DNA of 8,704 nt from an uncultured Clostridia bacterium (GCA_938014855.1 CALLQM010000348.1:1-8704), one strand, 5' to 3'. Counted from the first letter of the stretch, positions 1-6,445 are shown. Numbers and translations are program-made. Notes: generated by a model from the sequence alone, not told the origin.

Positions 1-264
1 CAGCAAGTCGGTGCACGTATTGTGGAAGGCAGAATCGATTTTGTGATTTTCTTCTGGGACCCGCTGGAAGCACAGCCACATGACCCGGATGTCAAAGCAC
101 TGCTCCGTATTGCCGCTGTCTATGATATTCCGATTGCGTACAATCGCTCAACTGCAGACTTTCTGCTCACATCCAAATATATGGATAGTGATTATGACCG
201 TCGAGTGTTAAACTATGATTTGATTAACCGTAGACGAGTTCAGCAAATGCTATTAGAAGAATAA
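1..264 (+). CDS. mgsA: Methylglyoxal synthase, C-terminal part (5' end outside the window)
   Basis: This is the last 87 codons of methylglyoxal synthase, the cytoplasmic enzyme that converts dihydroxyacetone phosphate to methylglyoxal and phosphate as a bypass of lower glycolysis. The frame is open from base 1. Recognisable family blocks are QQVGARIVEG at the window edge, FFWDPLEAQPHDPDVKALLR, and a closing IPIAYNRSTADFLLTS. Within HDPD, the His and last Asp match H98 and D101 of the E. coli enzyme. The catalytic Asp (D71 in E. coli, in the GDQQ motif) should lie just upstream of the window. The gene ends with TAA and is followed 15 bases later by a strong hairpin, so it is probably the last gene of its transcript. 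The identification is firm; the start and promoter cannot be seen. Confidence 0.96.
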   Translation, partial: QQVGARIVEGRIDFVIFFWDPLEAQPHDPDVKALLRIAAVYDIPIAYNRSTADFLLTSKYMDSDYDRRVLNYDLINRRRVQQMLLEE

Positions 265-279
265 GTACACTCAATAAGA

Positions 280-314
280 AAAACCCTCCCGGCTATTTTA
301 GCCGGGAGGGTTTT
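280..314. terminator. Bidirectional intrinsic terminator between mgsA and rsgI
   Basis: A perfect 16-bp stem (280-295 with 299-314) closes on a TTT loop. Its arms start with AAAA and end with TTTT, so either strand yields a GC-rich hairpin followed by a U tract (TTTTGTTG rightward, TTTTCTTATT leftward). It lies between the convergent mgsA and rsgI genes and probably stops both. Confidence 0.92.
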
Positions 315-325
315 GTTGTATGCTA

Positions 326-1555
326 TCAGTGATTGGAATTTTTATTGGAACCACTGTTTCCATTGTTTGATTTATCCGAGGATTTGTTTGAGGATTTGCC
401 GGAATCTTTTTCAGTGGATTTTGAAGATTCTCGTTCTTCTTTTTCCGAAGCTCTCTCAGACGCTGCTGCTTCTTTTTCAGCCGCTCTTGAGGATGCCGCC
501 GCTTCTTTTTCGAGTTCTTTCTCGTAAGCGGCTTGTTCTTTTTCAGCCGCTTTTGAAGAAGTGCTTTCTTGCTTTTCAGTATTTTTTTGCGCTTTTTCTT
601 CTGCTTTGGCTTGCTCTTTTAGAGCATTTTGCTCTGCCTTAGCAGTATTTTGCTTTGTCTTAACTTGAGCTTGCTCTTCTTTACTGCTTTCGGAAGAAGA
701 TGTGTCCGTGGTCTCGTCTTCTTCTGATTGATCCAATTCTTCGCTGTCTTCTTCTTCAGAATCCGGTTTTTCATTTTTCAACTGATTTTTAGCTGATTTT
801 TTATTTTCTTTAATCGCTTTCATGATGTCCTTGACTGGTTTATTCAGCCATTCTTCGGTGTTGATGGCTTCTGCATCACCTGTGCTGGCCTGGAGCTTTT
901 CAACAAGGTTTAGCTTGCCGGGTGTCACACCGAGCGTTCTTGCCTCTTGAACGCGCTCCAGCCCAACGCTGATTGCTTCAACCGTGATTTCTTTGTCTTT
1001 CTCGGTTTCTTCCACGGTTTCTTCAACGGCCTCCTCGACCTGTTCTTGAAGCTGATCGGCTAACTGCTGTGCATCTTCGGCATTTTCTCCCGAAGTCGTA
1101 ATTACGATTCCGCCTTCCTCATCTTCCGCAAAATAACCGTTTTCCGCGATTTGCAGAACGGTACTTTTAATTGCATCATCAATCGAAATGTTTTTGAGTT
1201 TTTCAATGTCGATTTCGTCAATAATTTCTTGTCCGTCATCGTTTACTGCATTGACCGTGAGTACCCGCTGGAAGCGGTTTACGGAATATTCGACTGAAGG
1301 GTTCACGTCGAGGCTGACGTAAGAATACGGCGTGCTGTACGCCCATACACCTGTTCCCAAAACGCAGATCAAAGCTGCCGCACAAAGTGCGCTTGTAAAC
1401 CATTTTTTACGTTTATTTGCTTGAACGAATGATTGCTCTTTCACTTCTATCACCTGTCCGATCGTATAGTTTTTGTTTTTTAACTTTACGATACTGCCGT
1501 CATCAGAAAAAGCTGCAGCAAATCCATTTTTTAAATCGATTACGATCGCTTTCAC
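326..1555 (-). CDS. rsgI: RsgI-type membrane anti-sigma factor with a charged low-complexity tail
   Basis: This is the anti-sigma factor paired with SigI, 409 residues. Residues 1-45 resemble the cytoplasmic RsgI N-terminal domain that binds sigma-I. Residues 53-73 form one transmembrane helix. Outside the membrane, PYSYVSLDVNPSVEY (76-90) and VNRFQRVL are the hallmark of the RsgI outer domain; N85-P86 corresponds to the Asn-Pro bond reported to self-cleave in clostridial RsgI proteins. Residues about 195-250 (ARTLGVTPGKLNLVEKL, then EEWLNKPVKDIMKAIKE) recur in this family. From about 260 the chain is Ser/Glu/Lys/Ala-rich with imperfect repeats (AAEKEAAAS-like) and ends in Ser/Asn/Lys, and is probably disordered or coiled. 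No carbohydrate-binding module is visible, unlike the cellulosome-linked homologues. The start is GTG, overlapping the sigI stop as GTGA, with GGAAGGGAG 8 bases upstream, so translation is likely coupled to sigI. Confidence 0.9.
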   Translation of the reverse strand: MKAIVIDLKNGFAAAFSDDGSIVKLKNKNYTIGQVIEVKEQSFVQANKRKKWFTSALCAAALICVLGTGVWAYSTPYSYVSLDVNPSVEYSVNRFQRVLTVNAVNDDGQEIIDEIDIEKLKNISIDDAIKSTVLQIAENGYFAEDEEGGIVITTSGENAEDAQQLADQLQEQVEEAVEETVEETEKDKEITVEAISVGLERVQEARTLGVTPGKLNLVEKLQASTGDAEAINTEEWLNKPVKDIMKAIKENKKSAKNQLKNEKPDSEEEDSEELDQSEEDETTDTSSSESSKEEQAQVKTKQNTAKAEQNALKEQAKAEEKAQKNTEKQESTSSKAAEKEQAAYEKELEKEAAASSRAAEKEAAASERASEKEERESSKSTEKDSGKSSNKSSDKSNNGNSGSNKNSNH

Positions 1556-1755
1556 TTTAAAAGCTCCCTTCCAATGGCGCGTATATAGTCAGCAAGGTAA
1601 GGATATTCTCCGGATAATATCACAATTGCTGCTATTATATACTTTCGGTGCCGTTCAATTATTTTTCGGGTAATTTTTGTATTTTGTTCAATATTTTGTA
1701 AAGGCAGCTGTTTTGTACGTTTTAGTGTTTGTATAAGTTCGGGATGATTTATCAT
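1552..1755 (-). CDS. sigI: RNA polymerase sigma factor SigI, C-terminal part (separate frame)
   Basis: These 67 codons encode the DNA-binding C-terminal domain of SigI. The motif LPLQNIEQNTKITRKIIERH resembles a helix-turn-helix, and YIIAAIVILSGEYPYLADYI is a typical SigI ending. No sigma factor of this family is this short. The frame reads back through TKVACAIIIEY to the poly-A tract at 1788-1794, where it joins the upstream sigI frame by a -1 shift. The fused protein would be about 239 residues, close to the roughly 250 of B. subtilis SigI. The ATG given here overlaps the upstream stop as ATGA but has no ribosome binding site of its own, so free initiation is unlikely and reinitiation or frameshifting is needed. 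The stop overlaps the rsgI GTG start by 4 bases. Confidence 0.85.
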   Translation of the reverse strand: MINHPELIQTLKRTKQLPLQNIEQNTKITRKIIERHRKYIIAAIVILSGEYPYLADYIRAIGRELLK

Positions 1756-2270
1756 ATATTCGATGATAATTGCGCAGGCAACCTTGGTTTTTTTGCTTTT
1801 GGGGAAGAATCAGTCAAGTCAAAAAAGGAAAATGAAAATTTTGAAAGCGCTTGATTTGCCGCTTCTATTTCAAATTTTAAAGAATTGTCCTGTTTATGAG
1901 ATACGATTTTTGCGACTACTAGTGTAACAGCACTGCTATCATCTTCAGTTTCACAGGGCGTATCAAAGATATGGGGATTGACAGAAATTTCATTAGTATA
2001 TTTTTGCTGACGGCGCTGGTAGTCGATCAATCTGCGGCAGATGACTTGTTCTGCAAAACGAAAAAAACTGCCCTTGTCGTTTTGGTATTTTTGAACGGCC
2101 TGCACGAATGCCTGAAGTGCAATCGACCATTCATCCTCACTTTTGGTTATGTATCGCCGGGTAACTTTTGCGGCGGTTTTCAGAATAAAAAATTCGCTTC
2201 GTTCAATCAGTGAATTTAAAAGCTCTTCATTATTTTGTGATTCTACTGCAATCTGATCAATATTTTTCAA
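1752..2270 (-). CDS. sigI: RNA polymerase sigma factor SigI, N-terminal part (frame interrupted)
   Basis: This encodes the sigma-2-like half of SigI, an alternative sigma factor for heat or envelope and polysaccharide signals that is held by RsgI. Core motifs are EDEWSIALQAFVQAVQKYQNDKG (46-67) and FFRFAEQVICRRLIDYQRR (69-87), which correspond to the polymerase-binding and -10 recognition region. The sequence follows SigI through SSPKAKK (155-161), then changes frame at A7 and adds 11 unrelated residues before TGA. Read as annotated it would lack the -35-binding domain. The start is TTG with AGGAGG 9 bases upstream; no ATG fits. An extended -10 promoter lies just upstream. The break may be a mutation, an assembly error, or functional slippage. 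Confidence 0.87.
   Translation of the reverse strand: MKNIDQIAVESQNNEELLNSLIERSEFFILKTAAKVTRRYITKSEDEWSIALQAFVQAVQKYQNDKGSFFRFAEQVICRRLIDYQRRQQKYTNEISVNPHIFDTPCETEDDSSAVTLVVAKIVSHKQDNSLKFEIEAANQALSKFSFSFFDLTDSSPKAKKPRLPAQLSSNI
1785..1796 (-). other. Candidate -1 slippery site in sigI (A AAA AAA)
   Basis: On the coding strand the codons read GCA AAA AAA CCA, so the in-frame heptamer is A_AAA_AAA (1794-1788), a classic bacterial -1 slip sequence. A -1 shift gives GCA AAA AAA ACC AAG and continues as the normal SigI sequence TKVACAIIIEYMINHPEL. Six bases past the tract, TTGC-CTGC-GCAA (1781-1770) could form a small hairpin, extendable by two G-U pairs; it is weak. No upstream Shine-Dalgarno-like stimulator is visible. 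The tract equally fits a one-base loss from A8. Confidence 0.55.
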
Positions 2271-2278
2271 ATGGAGAT

Positions 2279-2285
2279 CCCTCCT
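2279..2285 (-). promoter_or_regulatory. Ribosome binding site selecting the sigI TTG start
   Basis: AGGAGGG on the minus strand lies 8-9 bases before the TTG at 2270. No ATG or GTG in the same frame fits this site, so it decides the start. Confidence 0.75.
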
Positions 2286-2303
2286 ATCTTGGTAGGTTTG
2301 AAT

Positions 2304-2312
2304 ATTATAACA
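2304..2312 (-). promoter_or_regulatory. sigI-rsgI promoter, extended -10 element
   Basis: The minus strand reads TGTTATAAT, a perfect TATAAT with the TGn extension, about 34 bases before the sigI start. The -35 region is poor (TTTTCA at 2330-2325, only 15 bases away), which is common for extended -10 promoters. This suggests housekeeping sigma-A transcription of sigI-rsgI. No clear sigma-I type promoter was found nearby. Confidence 0.65.
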
Positions 2313-2334
2313 TAAATCAGTTTTTGAAAACTTT

Positions 2335-2347
2335 GGTAAAATTTACC
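2335..2347. repeat. Short palindrome GGTAAA-A-TTTACC upstream of sigI
   Basis: Perfect 6-bp arms flank one base. It lies between the stop of the GGDEF/HD-GYP gene and the sigI promoter. It has no good U tract on the minus strand, so it is a weak terminator at best and could instead be an operator. Confidence 0.35.
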
Positions 2348-2350
2348 TTT

Positions 2351-4366
2351 TTACGAATTTTGGATGTAAGAAGAATTAATAGATAGATAATCAATAAAAA
2401 TATCAACAATCAATGGATCAAATTGTGTTCCGGAACAGCGTTTTAGTTCTTCAATGGCACTTTGCGTATCCATTGCTTTTTTGTAAATTCGCTCATGCGT
2501 CATCACATCAAACGAATCCACAACATTGATAATACGGGACAATAACGGTATTTCTTCACCTTTTAACCCCTTCGGATATCCGGAACCATTATATTTTTCA
2601 TGATGATATAAAATCTCATCCGCTATATAGGAAAGATCAGGCGTTGATTTTGCTATGCGGTAACCGATTTCCGTATGGGTTTTCATAATTTCAAATTCAC
2701 TTTGGGTTAGTTTATCAGGTTTCATCAAAATACGTTCCGGAATTCCAATTTTTCCGATATCATGCATGCAAGCCAAAAGTTCTAACTTATTTTGTTGTTC
2801 CTGATTGAGTAATAAAATTTTTCCGATATGATAACACATGGATTTCATGCGTTCGGTATGTACTGCAACTTCTTGATTGTTTTCACTGATCACCTGCAAT
2901 AAAGAACGGACATTGGAATACCGGATACTCTTTTTTTTCATTAATTTGTGATGATGCATCATATTTTCTGCGGTGATGATTGGATGTTCCACAAATTTGG
3001 AAGTTTTACTTTTTTCTGCATATCCAAATGAGATGCTAATAGCGGTTGTAACGGATTGCAAATCATTTTGAATTTTTTGAAGAATATCTATCATCTCGTG
3101 CTCATCTGTATCTTTTAGTAAGATCAAAAATTCGTCGTTGCCCCATCTAGCGCAGACCCCTTTGGGTTCGCAGTTTTGAAGTAAAATGGAACTGACTAAT
3201 TTTAGAATTTGGTCTCCATGTAAGTGCCCCATGGTGTCGTTAGTTTGTTTGAGTCCATCAATGTCTGCCATAACAATGAAATATTGTGATTGTGGGTCTT
3301 GATCCAGCCTGATTAGTTCTTCTTCCATGAATGTACGATTTTTTAATTTCGTCAATTTATCTGTACTTCTTAGATCATGCAATCTTTTTAACATTTGATT
3401 TACATTGCCGAATAGCTGTGAAAGATCATCTGTTCCATCATCTGTAATCATATGGTAAGTGTCTCCGGTAGAAGTTACATATTTTAAGAAGTCTGAAGGA
3501 TGTGTAATCCTGCGAATGACTTGCTTGTCCAAAAATAATAAAATGATAAATAATAGAAAAAGTAACAATAATGCAAAAAATAAAATAAAAATGATGTATT
3601 GGTTATTTGAGTAAGGAAGATATTCTTCTATTGTCAATACATAGGGTTCACCGGTAATGTCTATCATATTTTTGCTTGCTGTCCATAATTTGTGATGTTT
3701 CATATACTGAATAGAACCCATTTGATCATTACCGATTTGTGTGTCCAAAGAAAATTTGATTGAAACATTTTCTAGTTTATACAGCAGATCAAATAATTCT
3801 TGATCATATTCTTTTACAAAGATTAAATAACCGTTGTGTTTGGGATTTTCTATAGAGGCTTGGATCGGAGCAGAAAATACAAAATACGGTACTTGATTGA
3901 TCAATAGAGTGCCTGAAAAAAACGAATCTTGAAAAATAATTGGTTGGTTAGATTGTATTGAAGTTGTCTGCAAAATTTTGTCTAACAACTTCATACGAAT
4001 TTCATCCGAAATATTTTCATGTTTTTCATAAATGATTTCTGCATCTCTATTTAAAAAAAGCATGAGCTGTAAATGTAAATTATTTAAGACTTCACTTGTT
4101 AGATTAGAGTCAATATAAGTTGGATTTTTATTTTCGATAAATTGATAGGTTTCATCCCAAATGCTCCAATCTAATATTATATGTGTATAGTTTTTTTGTT
4201 CTTTTGATAATATTGTTTCGATTGTATCAAAATTTTTTTGCAGTTCGGCTTTGCTGGCTACTTTGATATATCCAAAGTAACTTAGGTGAAAAAGCAATAA
4301 TGTCAATGTTGCAAACGTAACAATACTAATTGTTATGATGCAAACCATTTTTTTTCGAATGGACAT
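2351..4366 (-). CDS. Membrane CHASE4-GGDEF(degenerate)-HD-GYP protein, probable cyclic-di-GMP phosphodiesterase
   Basis: This 671-residue signal transducer has a transmembrane helix at about 10-30, an extracellular sensor (31-256) with the CHASE4 signature DWSIWDETYQFI (66-77), a second helix at 257-279, a linker, a GGDEF domain (about 330-455) and an HD-GYP domain (about 495-660). HD-GYP is intact: HDIGK 535-539, HTEIG 564-568, HHEKYNGSGYP 588-598, VVDSFDVMT 615-623, so it should hydrolyse cyclic-di-GMP. The GGDEF motif reads GNDEF (409-413), although the metal-binding DID (368-370) and the ND..GH..GD block remain. The RxxD inhibitory site is replaced by EPKG. Cyclase activity is therefore doubtful and the domain may bind GTP as a regulator. 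The ATG start has GGGAGG 5-6 bases upstream. It lies upstream of sigI on the same strand, 80 bases away. The ligand is unknown. Confidence 0.9.
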   Translation of the reverse strand: MSIRKKMVCIITISIVTFATLTLLLFHLSYFGYIKVASKAELQKNFDTIETILSKEQKNYTHIILDWSIWDETYQFIENKNPTYIDSNLTSEVLNNLHLQLMLFLNRDAEIIYEKHENISDEIRMKLLDKILQTTSIQSNQPIIFQDSFFSGTLLINQVPYFVFSAPIQASIENPKHNGYLIFVKEYDQELFDLLYKLENVSIKFSLDTQIGNDQMGSIQYMKHHKLWTASKNMIDITGEPYVLTIEEYLPYSNNQYIIFILFFALLLLFLLFIILLFLDKQVIRRITHPSDFLKYVTSTGDTYHMITDDGTDDLSQLFGNVNQMLKRLHDLRSTDKLTKLKNRTFMEEELIRLDQDPQSQYFIVMADIDGLKQTNDTMGHLHGDQILKLVSSILLQNCEPKGVCARWGNDEFLILLKDTDEHEMIDILQKIQNDLQSVTTAISISFGYAEKSKTSKFVEHPIITAENMMHHHKLMKKKSIRYSNVRSLLQVISENNQEVAVHTERMKSMCYHIGKILLLNQEQQNKLELLACMHDIGKIGIPERILMKPDKLTQSEFEIMKTHTEIGYRIAKSTPDLSYIADEILYHHEKYNGSGYPKGLKGEEIPLLSRIINVVDSFDVMTHERIYKKAMDTQSAIEELKRCSGTQFDPLIVDIFIDYLSINSSYIQNS

Positions 4367-4555
4367 ATTTCCTCCCTATAACTGCAGATCAAAAGTTATA
4401 TTCATTAATAAATTCGACAATCTCAGTGAAAATATTAGGGTATTTTCTAAAAAATTACTATTTTTTTGAAAAATTATAAAGATTTACCAAAAAATAAGTT
4501 CTGTTTTACGTATATATTAAGGATGAAAATAGAATTGTTTTCTTGCAAGCAATTT

Positions 4556-4560
4556 GGAGG
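4556..4560 (+). promoter_or_regulatory. Ribosome binding site of the 111-codon gene
   Basis: GGAGG lies 8 bases before the ATG at 4569 and supports this orphan frame being translated. The surrounding 202-bp divergent gap (4367-4568) is AT-rich. I found only weak promoter-like matches in it, such as TATATT at 4513-4518 without a properly spaced -35. Confidence 0.7.
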
Positions 4561-4568
4561 AATCATAA

Positions 4569-4904
4569 ATGAACTATCAGTTTTATATAAAATTGGATGT
4601 ACAAGAAAACAAAGAGGTTAAACTTAGTGAAAATCATATTATATCTTGGAATGTGCGTGATTTGATATCAGCGTCCAGCGAATGGTTTATTGTTAATGAA
4701 GGCTGTATCGGCAAAGCATCTACAATGATTCCGGTTCTGCAAAAAGGAATTACGCAATTAAAATATTTTGCTAAGGATTATACCAAATATGAAGCAATGC
4801 ATGGTTTAGGTACCATTGAGAACGTGTTGAAATTTTATCAGTCATTATTAAGAGACTGTATGCGTTATCCTAACTTTTTGCTTTGCGGCGAACTATCCAA
4901 ATAG
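4569..4904 (+). CDS. Hypothetical protein, 111 residues
   Basis: I do not recognise the family. The gene has an ATG start, a good GGAGG site and codon use like its neighbours, and ends in TAG 29 bases before a long hairpin. It therefore looks like a real, single-gene transcript. The protein is soluble-looking, with no signal peptide or membrane segment. The N-terminal half is probably mixed strand and helix (YQFYIKLDVQ, IISWNVRDLI, EWFIVNEGCIGK), and the C-terminal half probably helical (VLQKGITQLKYFAKDY, ENVLKFYQSLLRDCMRY). It has three Cys but no CxxC pair. It sits alone between the divergent CHASE4/HD-GYP gene and the convergent efflux gene; neither gives a functional clue. Confidence 0.7.
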   Translation: MNYQFYIKLDVQENKEVKLSENHIISWNVRDLISASSEWFIVNEGCIGKASTMIPVLQKGITQLKYFAKDYTKYEAMHGLGTIENVLKFYQSLLRDCMRYPNFLLCGELSK

Positions 4905-4933
4905 CAGATACCGTTTCGTACAATCAATAAAAA

Positions 4934-4969
4934 GAGGGAATGGATTCTAGGTATAGAATCCATTCCCTC
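4934..4969. terminator. Terminator between the 111-codon gene and the CDF efflux gene
   Basis: A perfect 16-bp stem (4934-4949 with 4954-4969) closes on GGTA. On the minus strand it is followed by TTTTTATT, so it is a standard terminator for the efflux operon. On the plus strand the tail (AACTTATAGG) is T-poor, so it may act less well for the rightward gene. Confidence 0.88.
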
Positions 4970-4979
4970 AACTTATAGG

Positions 4980-5885
4980 TTAAATATGGTGATGTTGTTT
5001 CAGCCCGGACGGATTTACATGCACCATACAGTGTTTGATTGTATCCATCGTATTTTCGATATCATCATGAACACTTCTTGCAATATCATGAGAATGTTCA
5101 AACGTAAAATTTTTGTCTACTGTAATTTCAACGTCCGCATAGATTTTTGAGCCGTACATTCTAGTTTTTAAGACATCTAATGAGAGGACTTCTTCATTGG
5201 ATAAAATATGTTTGCGCATTAACTGCGTTACTTCCGGCGGACATGCGGTATCCACCATTCGTCTGCATGCATCCGATAAGATTTCCCAAGCGGCGGCTAA
5301 AATAAACACCGATATGAGCAGGCAGGCAACTGCATCCACGCGCGGATACCCAAGCCGAAGACCAATCATACCAATTAGACTGCCGACAGATGATAATGCA
5401 TCGGAACGATGATGCCATGCATCGGCTGCCATAGCGCTGGAGCCAATCTTTTTGGCGCACCGCATTGTAAATCGGTACATCCACTCTTTGCCTGCAATGG
5501 AAAGCAGTGCAATCATAATTCCGGCGTTGTGAAAAAGAGGATTATGTACCAATACCCGGTTGGGATGCATCACCTTGACAATTCCATCCCATCCAATCAA
5601 AAGCGCAATGCCAAACAGCATCATCCCAAGCAGAAAAGCAATGACCGATTCAAATTTTTCATGTCCGTAAGGATGGCTGTCATCCGCAGGTTTGTTTGCA
5701 ATTTTGATTCCGATCATGACAACAATTGTGCTAAAACTATCCGATAAAGAATGGAATCCGTCAGAAATTAAGCTAGAGGAACGGATCAAAATTCCGACGA
5801 GCAGTTTCCCAAGAAACAGCAGTAGATTGATTGCCATACTTTTTATGGATATATGATATGCGGCCTGCGCATCCATCTGTTTCAC
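4980..5885 (-). CDS. Cation diffusion facilitator (CDF) family metal efflux protein
   Basis: This inner-membrane exporter moves divalent metal (Zn, Fe, Mn or Co) out of the cell by proton exchange. It has about six transmembrane helices followed by the cytoplasmic CDF domain (RMYGSKIYADVEITVDKN, then FEHSHDIARSVHDDIE and HCMVHVNP). Counting residues from the TTG at 5900, the helix-2 motif SDGFHSLSD gives H50 and D54 and the helix-5 motif ADAWHHRSDALSS gives H163 and D167. These are the four ligands of the transport site, with His where E. coli YiiP has D45. The tail is His-rich (KQHHHI). The start is uncertain: GTG at 5885 has TTGGAG 9 bases upstream and is chosen here, while TTG 5900 and ATG 5894 lack a usable site. 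It follows the DtxR gene by 53 bases and is probably co-transcribed with it. The metal cannot be assigned by eye. Confidence 0.92.
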   Translation of the reverse strand: MKQMDAQAAYHISIKSMAINLLLFLGKLLVGILIRSSSLISDGFHSLSDSFSTIVVMIGIKIANKPADDSHPYGHEKFESVIAFLLGMMLFGIALLIGWDGIVKVMHPNRVLVHNPLFHNAGIMIALLSIAGKEWMYRFTMRCAKKIGSSAMAADAWHHRSDALSSVGSLIGMIGLRLGYPRVDAVACLLISVFILAAAWEILSDACRRMVDTACPPEVTQLMRKHILSNEEVLSLDVLKTRMYGSKIYADVEITVDKNFTFEHSHDIARSVHDDIENTMDTIKHCMVHVNPSGLKQHHHI

Positions 5886-5938
5886 ATTTACCATCTCCAA
5901 GTCAATTTATGCTATGTGGAGTGGTAAGGAAATGTGAA

Positions 5939-6367
5939 TTAATGGCTTTTTTTACATTGTTCTAAAAAGAGTGCAATATTACCGACGGTTCGTTCGTCTA
6001 TAAAATGTTCGATACGCTCAACTTGCTGAAGTTCATCTTCCGACCCATTGATATAACAAAGAAACCGATTGAGCAGATTGTGTCGGTAAAGAAGATAGTT
6101 ACCCGCCGCAAGTCCCGTTTCAGTAGGCTGGACAATTCCGTATTTTTCCGAATCAACCAATCCGAGTGCTTTGAGGTTATCCACCATTTTGGATGCGGAG
6201 GACGGTTTTACATTCAAACTTCGCGCTAAAATATGGGTTCTTGTATATCCATCTGTTTTTGATAGACGGCAAATCATTTCCAAATAATCTTCCATTGCGG
6301 CAGTCATTCGTTTTTTTGCTGCCAATTCATACCCTTTTTGTGTGTGAAAATCGAATTCTTGAGCCAT
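5939..6367 (-). CDS. DtxR/MntR-family metal-dependent transcriptional regulator
   Basis: This 142-residue cytoplasmic repressor has an N-terminal extension (1-18, FHTQKGYELA), a winged helix (about 20-85, with recognition-helix region VKPSSASKMVDNLKALGLV) and a dimerisation/metal domain (86-142). The C-terminal SH3 domain of DtxR and IdeR is absent, as in MntR. All six MntR manganese ligands are matched: D27 and E30 (MEDYLE), H96 (YRHNLL), and E117, E120, H121 (VERIEH). The ATG at 6367 is chosen because AGAGGAG lies 8 bases upstream. A longer in-frame start at 6481 would overlap feoA and the operator. The gene is divergent from feoA and followed by the CDF exporter, so it probably controls both directions, repressing import when metal is abundant. 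Whether Mn or Fe is the co-repressor is not settled. Confidence 0.92.
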   Translation of the reverse strand: MAQEFDFHTQKGYELAAKKRMTAAMEDYLEMICRLSKTDGYTRTHILARSLNVKPSSASKMVDNLKALGLVDSEKYGIVQPTETGLAAGNYLLYRHNLLNRFLCYINGSEDELQQVERIEHFIDERTVGNIALFLEQCKKSH

Positions 6368-6410
6368 TTTCCATTCTCCTCTTGGGAACACATTTTTTTT
6401 CCGTACATAT

Positions 6411-6445
6411 ATTAGCATCAGGAAAAAAAGTTTCCCTGTCCTAAT
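6411..6445. promoter_or_regulatory. Candidate DtxR-family operator in the dtxR/feoA divergent region
   Basis: ATTAGCATCAGGAAA (6411-6425) and TTTCCCTGTCCTAAT (6431-6445) form an imperfect inverted repeat, 11 of 15 positions complementary, around AAAAG. The minus-strand TGCTAATAT (6417-6409), a fair extended -10 for the regulator gene, overlaps the left arm. The right arm ends 9 bases before the feoA ribosome binding site. Placement and symmetry suggest the site where the regulator represses itself and feoAB; this is inference. Confidence 0.55.

Noticed and set aside
313..642. Rightward open frames rich in Leu/Phe or Ser/Glu inside rsgI (313-642 and 333-527)
   Set aside because: They are antisense to the low-complexity tail of rsgI, and their odd composition is the complement of its Ser/Glu/Lys codons. 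They have no ribosome binding site, and one starts right at the terminator.
2271..2400. Self-regulating sigma-I promoter upstream of sigI
   Set aside because: A CGTA occurs near 2351, but no ACCCC-like -35 is found at the right distance. The TGTTATAAT element is a better explanation.
4367..4568. Cyclic-di-GMP riboswitch in the gap next to the HD-GYP gene
   Set aside because: None of the conserved GEMM core segments is visible on either strand; the gap is AT-rich without a multi-stem fold by eye.
5194..5747. Open frames on both strands inside the CDF gene
   Set aside because: They are shadows of a clear membrane transporter gene, with no family resemblance and no ribosome binding sites.
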